NCBI GenBank assembly: GCA_027627225.1
Contig: CM051024.1
Span: 43,456,847 to 43,520,846, forward strand
Source: Congeria kusceri
Lineage: Eukaryota; Mollusca; Bivalvia; Myida; Dreissenidae
Direction of reading: 5' to 3'
DNA length: 64,000 nucleotides
In this document: one piece after another, positions 56,701 to 63,870 of the stretch
Position numbering within the stretch: position 1 is the stretch's first letter
How the letters are laid out: every line of letters begins with the position of its first letter
Position numbers and translations under genes: made by a program
Notes under the pieces: model-generated
Told to the model about the DNA's origin: nothing
What the model saw: only the letters and a program-made list of their open reading frames with translations
Databases searched by the model: none

Positions 56701-59700
56701 AACCAAAATGAATACACAACAGTTGTGCATAAATACTTCTACAAAATAATGTTGATAAAAAGCTAAGGAAGAGGTACATTTCGATACATACACGCCACTT
56801 ATCTCAACATCACTCCTGCATCGACGAAATAACACACCGTGGGATAAACATAGCTGTATTCCACCGTGTTGAATCCAGCAAACACGCGCATTATAATGAA
56901 GTCACGTTATTTTCGTGACGTCATTTGATGTTTTTCGTGTTATTCAGTGATTTTATTTCGTTTATTTTCAAAATAACGACAGAAAATGATGGGATAAATA
57001 GAATACCAGGTAAGTGTTGAATACAGATACGTTTATTTGCTCGGCACGAATATCTTAACCACTCGCTAAGGCTCGTGGTTTAGGTTTTCTAAGCCTCGCT
57101 AAATAAACTTATATGTATTCAACACTAACCTAGTTTTCTATATCTACGCCGCTGATCAAACTGTAATGCATTCAACCGATCTTATGGAATACAATGTTTG
57201 TATGATAAAAAATAAACATATACATATACGCGATTTCTGAACCCAACAGACAACGTTGTTTCCAATCAATATAAGAATTAACCATCGGTTACGTAAGGGC
57301 AAATCATACAAAATTAGACATTTTACGTATGTAAAACGAGACTTTTCGTTTGAAAATGTCAAAAAACAAAACAAAGTAAAGAAAAAAAAACACCGATATA
57401 GCCACTTTGATATATTTAATTAATTTTATTAGCTTGATTTAATGTCACTTGTATCCATCCGATCTCTTGTGATCACCATTGAAAGTGATAACACATTAGT
57501 TCGACGTCAGATAGGGGTATGTAAGGGTGAACGTTTATGATTTATTTTACGACGATATAGTTTAGACTTGCATGACTAGTATGTAAGTGTTACTCACAAT
57601 TGTACTCGGACTCATGAGGATTGCAAAGTTTGTTAGGTGGTTACATTGGCACATTGCCGTGGTGCTGGAGATGTTCACGAGTCTACACCCCTCGGTAGAC
57701 CAACCACCCTTACGACCTGGTCCTCTGCAAGTACAACATATTTACTGCTTTCAATTCGACAGCTCAGCGCAGAATTAAGAGAATATATATGTAGACTACT
57801 TAGAAATAAGATGCTCTTTATAAGCTTGGCAATCGTAGATCAACATATTATATGCCAATAGGGACATGAATTGAGTTTTTGTTTCGTAGAACTAAATTAT
57901 ATTTGTAATTTACAAACAACCTATTTTACCACTTTTTCAGGCTATGATTTTAATGCACGATGACGATTCGAAATAACAGTGACAACTATTTCATAGATCA
58001 TGTTAAATGCAAATTTTAAGATACTTTTTGTAATTCTAATTTAAAAAGGGTGACTTACTTGATATTGAAATCCCAGAAAACACACACTGGATTTATATAA
58101 CCATTCTGCAAAACAACACAAAGTTACTGTAAAATATCAATGCAAACGTTAAGATTTAAAAACATGCAAATATTATTATCACAAAAGAAATCGCTGCAAA
58201 CCACAAAGGCAAATAGAACAGCCACAAATTGAATACAAAATAGGTCATTTTTAATATCTATGACATATGATATAACGTGCATTTCTACCTTTTTAAGTGA
58301 CAACGTAATAGTAACTGGTGGATCAATGTTTTGTGACGTGAAGTTTTTCAGCTGCAGGCCTACAACATCTGAATTTACTTCTATGACGTCAGTCCCGTTT
58401 TGCAACGATCTATACAACGTAATTATGCATAACATTGCAAGCGATTGATTGAGATAAGCATAATTATTATCAGAGACAATGTAGAGTAGAGTACTGTGTA
58501 TCAGGGATAAAATATACATCTGAACGAGTACGTACCATAAATACCTTTAACAGAACAGAACATGACAGAACAGAACAATTATTGACTTTCAAGTAGTACA
58601 AGGTTACTGTCATAGACATAGCCATGTATTAGCATGAAAAAAAAACATAACATGTGACGCATACAAAAGGTATTTTATAATTTATATCTAATATCGGGAA
58701 GAAAACGCAGACAAACGAATGAGAGAGTGCGTGAACAGATTGATGTCGTTCAATTTCATACAAGAACAAAGACACGTCAAAAGTTGGCTGAATATGATTA
58801 ACGAAAAAGGTAACAACTCGACACAGTTGTAACACCAATCGGTCATCCTTGAATTGGACAGATTGATGTCATGAATCAAAACACGATAAAAGTTAGTTTT
58901 GAAAAAGAACAACAGCAAAAACTTGCCCATTAACGTATATATCGCCTTCTAAAACAGATCCAATGGTTGGGTATATTGCACCAACAAAACATGCTTCTGG
59001 TAATCCTACAAATAAGTCATAATTATTATTTAAGAAATAATTTTCGTTTTATCGTTGTCTATCGGCCAATAAACAACGATCTGGAGTTCTGATGCGTAGG
59101 AATTAAACCACGATTGCGTTAGACGGAGTTGTTAAATAGCCACGCATCAGAATAAACAACGATAATGCAACATTATTTCGATTCTACCATGATTTGATAT
59201 GTATTTTTGAAATTGTAATGAGAACTACATTTTACTATGCTCCGCTCAGAATCGGAACTTCTTTTTGCATTGTTTGTGGGTAGTTTAACAACGATAATTT
59301 TGTTCTTTGTCTATAGAAAATTAGCGAGTATCATGTTAGAATAAAACATATGTGTATTTCCCGACATTTTAGTTTAGTCGCATTCCAAATTGAACATACT
59401 TTTGAGTAAAAACTAAATATTTCTATATAATATGTCACACTTCCATAGTACATTCTGATATTCTACAACTTTCCGCAACGCCAAAACACCAAAATTATTC
59501 ACGCATGTATAATGTTTCTTGAAACACATTTACAAGTACTGGGGAAAACAGACGTTTTTCTTGGCATGTCTATTTTTGTTCGCAACCACGTATATGTATT
59601 AACCCCATGCTATTTATAACACTAAAGGGAAGTGTTCACAGATTGGCGAATTGACAATTTTCAAAATTTTTGTCACAGATTCCAAACATAAAAGAATAGT

Positions 59701-62700
59701 GTATATAAAAATATATACATAGAGACATAAAAATATACTGTAAATACCGTTTCGTGAATGAGTGATCATCAGTTGAAATTGATAAAATTATAAAGCGTTT
59801 GTAATGCTAAACGATGGGAAAATAATTTTGAGTGTTTCAATTAGTTTTTTTTCTTCAAATTTTTTAACGTTAAACTGTTGAATCGGAATGGTCGAGTGGT
59901 TAAGGCGTTAGACTTTTGAACCGCAGGTCTGAGGTTCGAACCCCGGTAGGAGCAACTTATTTTTCTATTCTGTTAATTAAAAAAATCTTTTTCTTGTTAT
60001 TGTACTTGAGCTCTTTAGTTCCGATGCTTAAATTTGTCAAGTTAAGACTTTAATGGCATACTAGTACTTAAAAAATATATGTGAACAATTCCCTTTAATA
60101 TATATACTCATTTTATACTTGAAACAAATACTGGTATTTAAAAACAATGTTAAAGAGTGAACAATGATGCAATTAGCGTCAAGGTCAAATGGTCAATAAT
60201 AATTCATTTAGCAACAATGTCAAAAGGTCAATAGTGACGTCATTATCTTGACCTGCGATAGACTGCTCGGCAAGTTTAACACTGGACCCAGTGGATTTCT
60301 TGGTCGGAAACTGAACACTTGACTTGACATGCCGACCTATTTCTACATCTACGAAATAAGAATCAGAATCATTTCAAATAACCAAGACTTCATACGCTAC
60401 GCTACGGTAGGCGACAATCCAAAACACCTGAAGATATATCCAAATTAAGACCTTATGTGCAATCAATTTGATATAATTTTAAGACAATTATTATTTATAA
60501 CCAAATCATGCACATATTAGTACTCATTATTGCATATTACTACGTATTATTTTGTTATATTATTATTAGGAAGTAGCCATAAATGTTGTGGTTTCAGATA
60601 TTACGCGTGTGTATGGAAGTATTTATAACGATTTATAAATATTTACATCTTTCGAAATCGCAATAGTTTCGTTCCTAATGAATACATTAAACGTCTGATT
60701 GAACAAAATTAATCGCAATTATTCATTTACAGACCAAATGAATGTTCAATTTGCGTGCAATTGTATTTGTTTGTAGAATATGTACTTACATATGTTTTTG
60801 TTGTTCTTTTGTTCAGTTTCATTTATGTCGATGGCACTACACTTGGCATTCCTGAGGGTTCCTAGGAAACGGTCCGAGGAGGACAAAACGGTTGCTACAC
60901 CCACCGGTTTCTCAGTCTGTAAATACAATGATATTGCAAGCAAATGTTTTTCGAAATGAGTTCAACATGTGTTAAACTTACACGAAAATTTTCACGGATT
61001 ACCAAATTGAACATTGACTTACTTGTCAAGAATTCAAGGAATCAAAATAACACCTACTGCAGATATATTTGAGAAAAAATAACGTGACCTTAACGTATAA
61101 TCATCCATTGTAAAGGATACAATTATATAGCGTTTGTACCGTGAAACGATTCAATAATTAGAATTCGTCATTCCGCTGACGTTCTTAAAACACGTGTATC
61201 GCAAACAACGTGAAAATACGCGTCTCTGTTGGTAATACCATATGATACAATGGTAAGAGTGACATACATGGGATCAAGAGGACTGGAGTTCCAGCCTCCG
61301 GTGGTGGCACCAGTTTGTTTCCCTTTTTATGCTGATTTTACAGACGATTGTTTTAATCATAATGCTTTAGATTTTGCAGTTTTAATACTAATACTAATTG
61401 TCAAAAATACGAAAATCTGTGAACATGTCACTTTTATAATGATTCTATTAAAATGATCAAGATTCAAATATGGAATCTCAACTCCTCAAAACAGATAACA
61501 CAGATACAACGTTGACTTAATGACAGAACTCGATACTAAATGAGCTTTAGTTAAAACTAAAAATCGAGAGTCAACACGTGGAGGTGAAACAACTAACAGA
61601 ATCGTTCTCGCTTTCTTCTTTGATTTTATCCCATGCCTCGAACTTGTTCTCATCAAGGAAGTTACTTATGGTGCCGAGTATATTCTGAAACAAAGCATTA
61701 GAGAGTGTACATGATGTAATACTTAAGAAATAATTTTCGATTTACCTTTGTTTATCGGCCAATAAATAACGATTTGGGGTTCTGATGCGTAGGAATCAAA
61801 CCACATGTGCGTTTGCCCGAGAGGTTTAAAAGCTACGCATTACATTGACAAAGAGTTGTTTATTGGCCGATAAACAACGATAAATCGAAACATATTTCGC
61901 TTCTAACATGATTTGACAAATACTTTTGCAGTTGTAATGAGAACTACATTTTACTATGCTCCGGTCAGAATCGGGACTTCTTTTTGCGTTGTTTATTGGG
62001 TAGTTTAACAACGATACTTTCGTTCTTTGTCTATATACAAGTTAGCGAGTATCATGTTAAAATAATAGTTAACGCATTGAAGTTCCAATGCTGTATCAAC
62101 ACAACCTCATTTTTCATATTAGTTCAAGAAAAAAAGCTGCAAAGCAATTCTAAAGCAAATTGACATGTATTAACGATTCAAGTACATCTGCGTGAACGCG
62201 AGGAATAGAGTAGTTGAGAAACAAATACAAACGTAAAACTAATTCATAATTCATAATATACCATTTAGCTAATACAAATGGGCCGTGCGATCTTATATCA
62301 ATAAAAGTATTAAGACGTTGCGAAATCTGTTATTATATTGCTTGTTTCTAATAAAAGTATTGCTAGAAAAATACATAAAAAATACATACATACGCAAATA
62401 CTGTTTTCTTATGGGTAGATCATGAACTTTACAAATCAAACATTAAGTTCGTGAACCACAGCCACTTACGTTTCCAGCGCATCAATTTCGCTTAAATCTT
62501 GTCACTGAGTGAAACATAGTCATGTCTAGCGCAACAATTTTTCAAACAGAGTCATGTCTAGCGCAACAATTTTGCAAAACGCCAGACCACATCGCAGAGG
62601 TTGACACAGTTATCACTGAACTTGTCACTGAGTGAAAGAAAGTCAGGTCTAGCGCAAAAATATTGCAAACAACCAGACTTACATCGGTGATGCTATCATA

Positions 62701-63861
62701 GTTCTTGTCACTGAGTGAAACATGGTCATGTCTAGCGCAAAATTCTTGCTTTGCAAACGCCATAGCTTTGCAAACAACATACTTAAGTTATGTTATCACT
62801 GATAATGTCACTCTGTCAAACATAGCCATGTCTACAGCAACATGTTTGCTAACAGCCAGACTTACATCAGAGATATTATCATTGATCTTGTCGCTGTTGT
62901 TTTCAAAGTAATCCACGAGGTCTTCTGACGCCTGGGCCACATCTTTGAGGTACCTGATGTCGCTGTTGATATCCGTGTGGTTACTGACGGTGTTCAGAGT
63001 TTTAGTGATATTCAAGAGAGCATCGGGGATATCTTGCTGCCTAGTGGTGTTCAGTTCAGATATCTAAATAAATACAATTATTTGTACAAACGAGTACAGA
63101 CCTAGTTCTAGCAGCTCCTGAGCTGTTCATGCATGGCTAAAGAGAAATATAATTTAAGGATTCCTTTGTGAAAATTCGACTCTTGTTCTACACATACATA
63201 TACTCTTGTTCTACACATACATATACTCTTGTTCTACACATACATATACTCTTGTTCTACACATACATATACTCTTGTTCTACACATACATATACTCTTG
63301 TTCTACACATACATATACTCTTGTTCTACACATACATATACTCTTGTTCTACACATACATATACTCTTGTTCTACACATACATATACTCTTGTTCTACAC
63401 ATACATATACTCTTGTTCTACACATACATATACTCTTAATAAATGACCCTTAGCACAATTGTTATTGTTTACCTTTTCGCATCAATGAATAATTTGATCA
63501 TAACTCAGTTGTTTTGCCTATTTTATTATAACCACTATGGCTCAATGGCACATAGCACACGTAAACAAAAATGTTTAACAATTTGTCAAAATGTTGCGAA
63601 TGTACATGAACATGACTCTATTAATTTTTATACTGTATATGTTCATTGTAGTCACAACAACACACAAAGTATTACTGTATTAACCTTAATTCAGAAGTAG
63701 CAACGACGCCCGCGTAAAAACCATAGTCCTGTCATCTTCTCTTCACCATTACACACATATTCTCACCTTAGTTTTTAGGTCAACAATGACGTCAGGGTCG
63801 AGGATACAACCGTTTACAACCGGTCCCCATCCGTTAGAATTGCACGACCGATTGTAAGACC
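32616..63861 (-). CDS. Adhesion GPCR gene 2 (HRM-GAIN/GPS-7TM), paralogue of gene 1, 5' end outside window
   Basis: Antisense receptor of the same type as gene 1. Exons in transcription order: 63861-63767, 63063-62866, 61684-61598, 60916-60790, 60336-60253, 59005-58927, 58409-58289, 58105-58059, 57724-57598, 56627-56524, 55866-55764, 49267-49117, 48339-48270, 47085-47019, 46732-46647, 34960-34834, 33384-33343, 32750-32616 (or 32658). Every junction agrees in phase; one uses a GC donor. About 615 codons are visible. It begins inside the HRM domain, so Ig or other modules lie beyond the window. Ten exons have the same length as their gene 1 counterparts. The tail is short unless a further exon lies below 32616. 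The 11.7-kb intron before TM6 carries two complete transposons, and the 6.5-kb TM2-TM3 intron is nearly all one satellite array. Confidence 0.92.
33343..34960 (-). CDS. Gene 2 exons: TM6 and TM7
   Basis: 34960-34834 (127 nt) follows ttttcag and encodes [20 protein letters not shown] and then [20 protein letters not shown] before gttggt. 33384-33343 (42 nt) encodes [14 protein letters not shown]. Both lengths equal gene 1. The W in VTWVFG is the family B2 TM6 hallmark. A partial copy of the 5' part of the TM6 exon lies across the Harbinger insertion at about 39224-39270. Confidence 0.93.
33738..34770. mobile_element. Inverted-repeat element with GGGGCCGTATTCC ends
   Basis: Left end GGGGCCGTATTCCACAAACA, right end TGTTTCTGGAATATAGCCCC. 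A shorter relative is at 39411-39682. Non-coding, about 1 kb, in the gene 2 TM6-TM7 intron. Confidence 0.55.
35599..36900 (+). CDS. PIF/Harbinger transposase (DDE endonuclease)
   Basis: 433 codons from the first ATG at 35599; an earlier in-frame GTG exists at 35593. The N-terminal third is basic, with a run of arginines near residue 33-39 and a helical region [20 protein letters not shown]. The DDE_Tnp_4 nuclease follows: first Asp in GAIDGKHI (about residue 189), second in [10 protein letters not shown] (about 280), catalytic Glu in [15 protein letters not shown] (about 317), then CVLLHNLM. Length and all three catalytic acids look intact, so the protein could be active. Such transposases usually need a partner DNA-binding protein encoded by a second frame. 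Confidence 0.93.
   Translation: MNLQRRDVLIFMLQHQQNQLIQAQHILAKRSRRRRRRRVVRNIWVRDWIARRPQLGLYDCLMVELRNEDPRAFQNFMRMPPAMYDEIVQRLTPALTKETSNWRAPLAPGLKVAITLRHLASGSKYREMQYAWRVPHNTISLVVREVCEAIVHEYAHEMLSPPDTEAQWRQLADDWYHRWNFPHVIGAIDGKHIARKAPDNTGSDYFNYKGFFSVILLAVVSSDYKFLWIDVSGKGSSSDAHIYNESEFKEGLQNNDIAGFPEPDPLPGDTQDVPYFLVGDDAFGLRTYMMKPYANRDMTREQRIFNYRLSRARRVVENTFGILANRFQVLLTTMMHKADTVRLLVKACVLLHNLMRTRYPVMQNRLLDWERPDGALVFCAWREGRNLEDTMPDRVPGPNRDVRLAKAQRNLIMQWCNSPAGRVPWQDDMLLPH
36901..38194. other. Harbinger element, non-coding middle
   Basis: AT-rich spacer between the two convergent frames. It includes a tRNA-like segment at 37525-37594. Nothing else recognised. Confidence 0.5.
37525..37594 (+). tRNA. tRNA-Thr(CGT)-like sequence
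   Basis: A-box region TAGCTCAGTGGTAGTGC, anticodon-loop-like CTCGTAA and T-arm GGGTTCGAATCCC are clear. The anticodon stem pairs poorly (CTCGT against CTCGG) and the acceptor stem pairs only at its outer three bases. Likely a tRNA-derived repeat or decayed tRNA gene inside the transposon. Confidence 0.4.
38195..38748 (-). pseudogene. Harbinger second protein, frame interrupted
   Basis: Starts [20 protein letters not shown] with a nuclear-localisation-like basic N terminus. Near 38640 the plausible frame changes; the continuation is Pro/Asp/Ala-rich and then Gln-rich ([15 protein letters not shown]), ending at a stop at 38195. The change may be a frameshift mutation, a sequencing error or an unrecognised intron. 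No Myb/SANT or MADF domain is visible, unlike the usual Harbinger partner protein. Confidence 0.5.
39224..39270 (-). pseudogene. Partial copy of the 5' part of the gene 2 TM6 exon with its acceptor
   Basis: CGGGCAATAGCACGCACACGC and TGTATAGACCCGTTGTAAAAT match the exon start and acceptor at 34926-34970 with few changes. Removing the 4.2-kb Harbinger insertion and one TAA leaves the two copies 81 bp apart, a tandem duplication across the acceptor. The copied branch reads TTTTACAAC in place of TTTTCAG, so its acceptor is lost. Confidence 0.75.
39285..39400. repeat. 22-bp minisatellite, five copies
   Basis: CGACTTTACACGAGTCCGCG repeats head-to-tail next to the Harbinger right flank. Confidence 0.9.
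39411..39682. mobile_element. Short MITE with GGGGCCATATTCCAG ends
   Basis: Left GGGGCCATATTCCAGAACC, right GTTCCTGGGATACGGCCCC, inverted. About 270 bp and non-coding. Related to 33738-34770 and to single ends at 10979 and 24870. Confidence 0.65.
39726..39898 (-). repeat. BEL/Pao 3' LTR
   Basis: Starts TGTCTAATTGATCG and ends GTTTCCCAACA on the plus strand. Contains a palindromic GACGTCACGTGACGT that could be a bZIP/E-box-type promoter element. Confidence 0.92.
40084..43962 (-). CDS. BEL/Pao pol: protease, reverse transcriptase, RNase H, integrase
   Basis: 1292 codons from the first start-like codon; the open frame extends upstream past the gag stop. Protease: [11 protein letters not shown] with Asp near residue 24. 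Reverse transcriptase: TDIEKAF (Asp about 357) and YVDN (434-437). RNase H: FCDAS (about 609), RLELMA and WTDS (about 671). Integrase: zinc-binding H909, H914, C944, C947, then catalytic Asp in GVDFSG (about 980), SDNGT (about 1043) and Glu in WWERL (about 1090). The C terminus has the DUF5641-like [11 protein letters not shown]. No internal stop is seen. Copies RNA to cDNA and inserts it. Confidence 0.94.
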   Translation of the reverse strand: MLLKTAIVQVSSLNLTVEANILFDEGAQRSFITEKLANELHVKETGTETIYLAAFGHSSQDVKIMKTATVHVITDRKERIPIDALITPTIAVPMPSLHRHVASLTYLRGLKLAHPVTADETFEIDMLIGADTYWKIVQNRVVRGNGPTAVQSKLGYLLSGPLPTTNAESTHHMLNVMTSPLNAADIERFWKLESIGIAPETDATSGTDELQTYMDTCITYKDNQYSVKLPWKEDHPQLPTNYDVSVRRTQNMIQRLRREPFMFQKYDDIITEQHERGFIEVVDEEIKPEYPVHYIPHHGVRKESMTTPIRIVYDCSCRRSSNEPSLNDCLRSTPLELNDQTGILMRFRMNRYAVTTDIEKAFLHVALDERDRDVTRFLWLRDPRDPDSPLMTYRFKAVLFGATCSPFILCATIVKHLDNNKDNWVSDHVRRDIYVDNIISGFQQESDVVKFYHDTRDLMSAANFNLRSWNSNSRVVRDSASVDGVLDTDRDTKILGLRWNAVEDTLCFPTRDISLVESVTKREILQHISKIYDPLGILTPVTIRAKALLQELWKLEYSWDTPLSRDLYRQWCDLATNLNTVTSYSVNRYLLKSSPSEKNENISLQVFCDASMTSYGAAVFVCTEHECALVMAPLKTLTLPRLELMAAIVGARLAKHVQKELKIERLQLWTDSQIVLHWLASTRTLPRFVKNRVTEIITLLPNHAWRYCPSQDNPADLLTRGISAEQFMTNDLWFKGPSWVTDPGSWPTWEPKMTTVCVTETCCDSTGPAASTTDQPEAVNGVHKLINIENYGNLQRLLRVTAYVLRFIKICRDKSVTQLTSLTSSELLEAEKLWISSCQLSSYVEEIQCIRNGTSRATLVNQLKLFIDDTGLLRCGGRIHNAPVAQTTKFPYLLPQKHTFTLLVIRDAHERILHSGPNSTISYIRQKYWIPAIRRCVQHVLRKCVTCRRVVGKAYTAPDPPPLPVVRVQDADPFTVTGVDFSGALYVRDTDGRNAKAYICLFTCASTRAVHLELVPDLSTETFIQAFRRFCSRRSVPRVMISDNGTTYVGAANHVKNLFASDKIHAALSSRGTEWRFIIKRAPWYGGWWERLIGITKTSVKKVLGRSCVDYQTLFTVITKIEAVINDRPLTYISTSQSDMEPLTPSHLISGRRITMLPHVSDVVLDTSIVISQNDVSKRARLQRKLIDDFRSRWRHEYLTALREHQRISGRNEQTIKVGDVVMVHDEGPRSRWRLARVQALIPGNDGRVRAADIRTDKPSHDEALPLRSRRRNKYLNGLITLCLNRDCFCDY
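44040..45380 (-). CDS. BEL/Pao gag-like protein
   Basis: 446-codon frame. The N terminus is helical (about residues 1-100), followed by the DUF1759-type capsid region with [20 protein letters not shown] and [10 protein letters not shown]. Two zinc-binding clusters follow, [13 protein letters not shown] and [14 protein letters not shown]. The last 25 or so residues are in a different frame from the one that, on the same stretch, encodes a further cysteine/histidine cluster and runs into pol. A one-base frame difference therefore separates gag from pol. Capsid and nucleic-acid binding role. Confidence 0.9.
   Translation of the reverse strand: MKNRNMQLTKLIAMRDGHRRLISRELERFDSTELTGSEYERLLHMITEETEEVKVLNDKIINHNDTEDLATELVESKTFVFDLDLKIQRLRDNLKQRSSIANTQPVASSLLRNENNNGQPVTSGEQRTTDDIQPELPVLERRTRHDFSTEMTIPSLSHHRLPKMSLPTFHGDVVQWQTFWDSFECSVHLNNTLSDVQKFTYLRSLVDGAAGLCIAGFQLTNANYKKAVDLLKQRFGQPDKIVEALIQALIQLDPPMNTPDSLQSFYDHLETKIRGLESLGERQESYGNLLVPIIRDKLPAPVRQSMARDHGGSRWQLSNLRCAIEKEIAIMREGELRDFPVSGSHMPTASFHTGSRNPGKKSRPWSDTKRRKSTCHFCDGEHLAADCNNFKTTEARSKVVKQKKLCFNCLSDSHIKFRCANPTIDAATVSANTIQPSVNRRKRALR
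45401..45573 (-). repeat. BEL/Pao 5' LTR
   Basis: Same 173 bp as 39726-39898 with no difference found by eye, which points to a recent insertion. It would carry the element's promoter. Confidence 0.92.
45574..46646 (-). other. Gene 2 intron between ICL3 and TM6, part outside the transposons
   Basis: AT-rich intron sequence with no recognised gene or repeat. Short open frames (for example 46244-46537) have no domain or splice support. Confidence 0.5.
46647..56627 (-). CDS. Gene 2 exons: TM1 to ICL3
   Basis: 56627-56524: TM1, [19 protein letters not shown]. 55866-55764: TM2, [20 protein letters not shown], ending TESK before gtactt. 49267-49117: TM3, [17 protein letters not shown], to LVPLAW. 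48339-48270: TM4, [14 protein letters not shown] then EGYGNIN. 47085-47019: ECL2 cysteine and TM5, [18 protein letters not shown]. 46732-46647: end of TM5 and ICL3, [13 protein letters not shown]. Lengths 104, 103, 151, 70, 67 and 86 equal gene 1. The TM2-TM3 intron (49268-55763) holds the 54-bp array. Confidence 0.93.
47189..47307. repeat. Long palindrome
   Basis: TGTCATTTCATACCATATTT at the left and AAATATGGTATGAAATGACA at the right form arms of about 50 bp around a 20-bp loop (ACCAGCCTTTGGCGAGCT). Likely a MITE or a recombination-prone palindrome, in the gene 2 TM4-TM5 intron. Confidence 0.85.
47529..48098. repeat. Minisatellite of about 60 bp, nine to ten copies
   Basis: CTTATATGATGTTATGTTCA and CATACATATTACTTGACGG recur in tandem with small changes, in the gene 2 TM4-TM5 intron. 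Confidence 0.9.
48500..48576 (+). tRNA. tRNA-like sequence in gene 2 intron
   Basis: GTTG...CAAC ends, A box TGGCCGAGGAGTTAGAGC and T-arm GAGGGTTCGAACCCCA. The flanking text (TTTTCTTGTTATAGTACTTG) resembles that of the element at 59624, so it is probably a tRNA-derived repeat. Fold quality needs a covariance search. Confidence 0.4.
49510..55763. repeat. 6.2-kb satellite-like array of a 54-bp unit
   Basis: About 115 copies of a unit containing GAGATGATAATAAGTGTGGC and CACAATAGTTAAATACATAG. Two subtypes are visible: GGCATCTTTCACAATAG and GGCGACTTCGACAATAGTAA, arranged in longer blocks that themselves recur (51830-52140, 53390-53740, 55160-55640). Because 54 is a multiple of three, several frames stay open on both strands, giving about 25 false proteins of up to 293 residues. 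It occupies almost the whole gene 2 TM2-TM3 intron and begins at the TM2 exon donor. Confidence 0.97.
55867..56523 (-). other. Gene 2 intron between TM1 and TM2
   Basis: AT-rich intron of 657 bp. No repeat or gene recognised. Confidence 0.5.
56805..57140. repeat. Dispersed repeat R1, copy 2
   Basis: Second copy of the repeat at 13741-14062, in the gene 2 intron between the GPS and TM1 exons. It is on the same plus-strand orientation, so opposite relative to its host gene. Confidence 0.7.
57598..58105 (-). CDS. Gene 2 exons: GPS motif
   Basis: 58105-58059 (47 nt, as in gene 1) encodes [15 protein letters not shown]. 57724-57598 encodes [11 protein letters not shown] and [15 protein letters not shown]. 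All canonical GPS residues are present, including HL before T, so autoproteolysis between L and T is expected. The tethered agonist TNFAILMSP is identical to that of gene 1. Confidence 0.95.
58289..61684 (-). CDS. Gene 2 exons: GAIN domain, remaining part
   Basis: 61684-61598: [20 protein letters not shown], phase 0-0. 60916-60790: [18 protein letters not shown] and [11 protein letters not shown], phase 0-1. 60336-60253: [14 protein letters not shown] and [11 protein letters not shown], phase 1-1. 59005-58927: [19 protein letters not shown], phase 1-2, ending at a GC donor (GG before gcaagt). 58409-58289: [20 protein letters not shown] and [14 protein letters not shown], phase 2-0. Phases are the same as in gene 1 exons 6-10, and the 79-nt exon has the same length in both. 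Confidence 0.88.
59021..59346. repeat. Dispersed repeat R2, copy 1
   Basis: Shares TTAAGAAATAATTTTCG, TATCGGCCAATAAACAACGA, AATGAGAACTACATTTTACT and TTAGCGAGTATCATGTTA with 61711-62066. Internal inverted copies of AATAAACAACGAT-like words suggest a foldback element. Gene 2 GAIN intron. Confidence 0.75.
59624..60096 (+). mobile_element. Inverted-repeat tRNA-like element (copy 3)
   Basis: Left end AAAGGGAAGTGTTCACAG, right end TGTGAACAATTCCCTTT, an inverted repeat of about 17 bp. The tRNA-like core is at 59877-59956. Best-preserved member of the family seen at 1428 and 3247; a decayed end is at about 61429. Confidence 0.7.
59877..59956 (+). tRNA. tRNA-like core of the inverted-repeat element
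   Basis: GTTG...CAAC ends, A box TGGTCGAGTGGTTAAGGCG and B box GGTTCGAACCCC are close to Ser/Leu-type tRNA arms. The anticodon arm is irregular. Probably a tRNA-derived module, possibly still transcribed by RNA polymerase III. Confidence 0.4.
61711..62066. repeat. Dispersed repeat R2, copy 2
   Basis: Second copy of 59021-59346. Here the inverted half ATTGGCCGATAAACAACGA is clear at about 61861. In another gene 2 GAIN intron, same orientation. Confidence 0.75.
62495..62865 (-). repeat. Tandem copies of a gene 2 GAIN exon end plus splice donor
   Basis: On the minus strand, GACAAG...GATGTAAGTCTGG from the end of exon 63063-62866 recurs at about 62677-62710 with an intact GTAAGT. More decayed copies are at about 62585 and 62780, at a period near 95 bp with TCACTGAGTGAAACATGGTC linkers. 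Confidence 0.85.
62866..63063 (-). CDS. Gene 2 exon: first GAIN helices
   Basis: 66 codons, phase 0 at both ends, from acceptor tatttag to donor gtaagt. It encodes [50 protein letters not shown] and NDNISD. Amphipathic helices with sequons match gene 1 exon 5 (183 nt there, 198 here). The last stretch of this exon plus its donor is repeated in the intron that follows. Confidence 0.88.
63175..63436. repeat. 23-bp minisatellite, eleven copies
   Basis: CTTGTTCTACACATACATAT units, nearly identical, in the gene 2 HRM-GAIN intron. All frames through it are artefacts. The near-identity suggests recent expansion. Confidence 0.95.
63767..63861 (-). CDS. Gene 2 exon: end of HRM domain
   Basis: On the minus strand the exon follows aaattacag and enters in phase 1, encoding [18 protein letters not shown] and then [13 protein letters not shown] before gtgaga. 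The C...N-G-W...C pattern matches the second half of the HRM domain and is the counterpart of gene 1 exon 4 (95 versus 92 nt). A double-hairpin MITE starts about 10 nt upstream of this acceptor. Confidence 0.88.
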
Positions 63862-63870
63862 CTGTAATTT

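Noticed and set aside
63168..63453. Three overlapping HTYTLVLHI frames
   Set aside because: 23-bp minisatellite. All three plus-strand frames are open at once.
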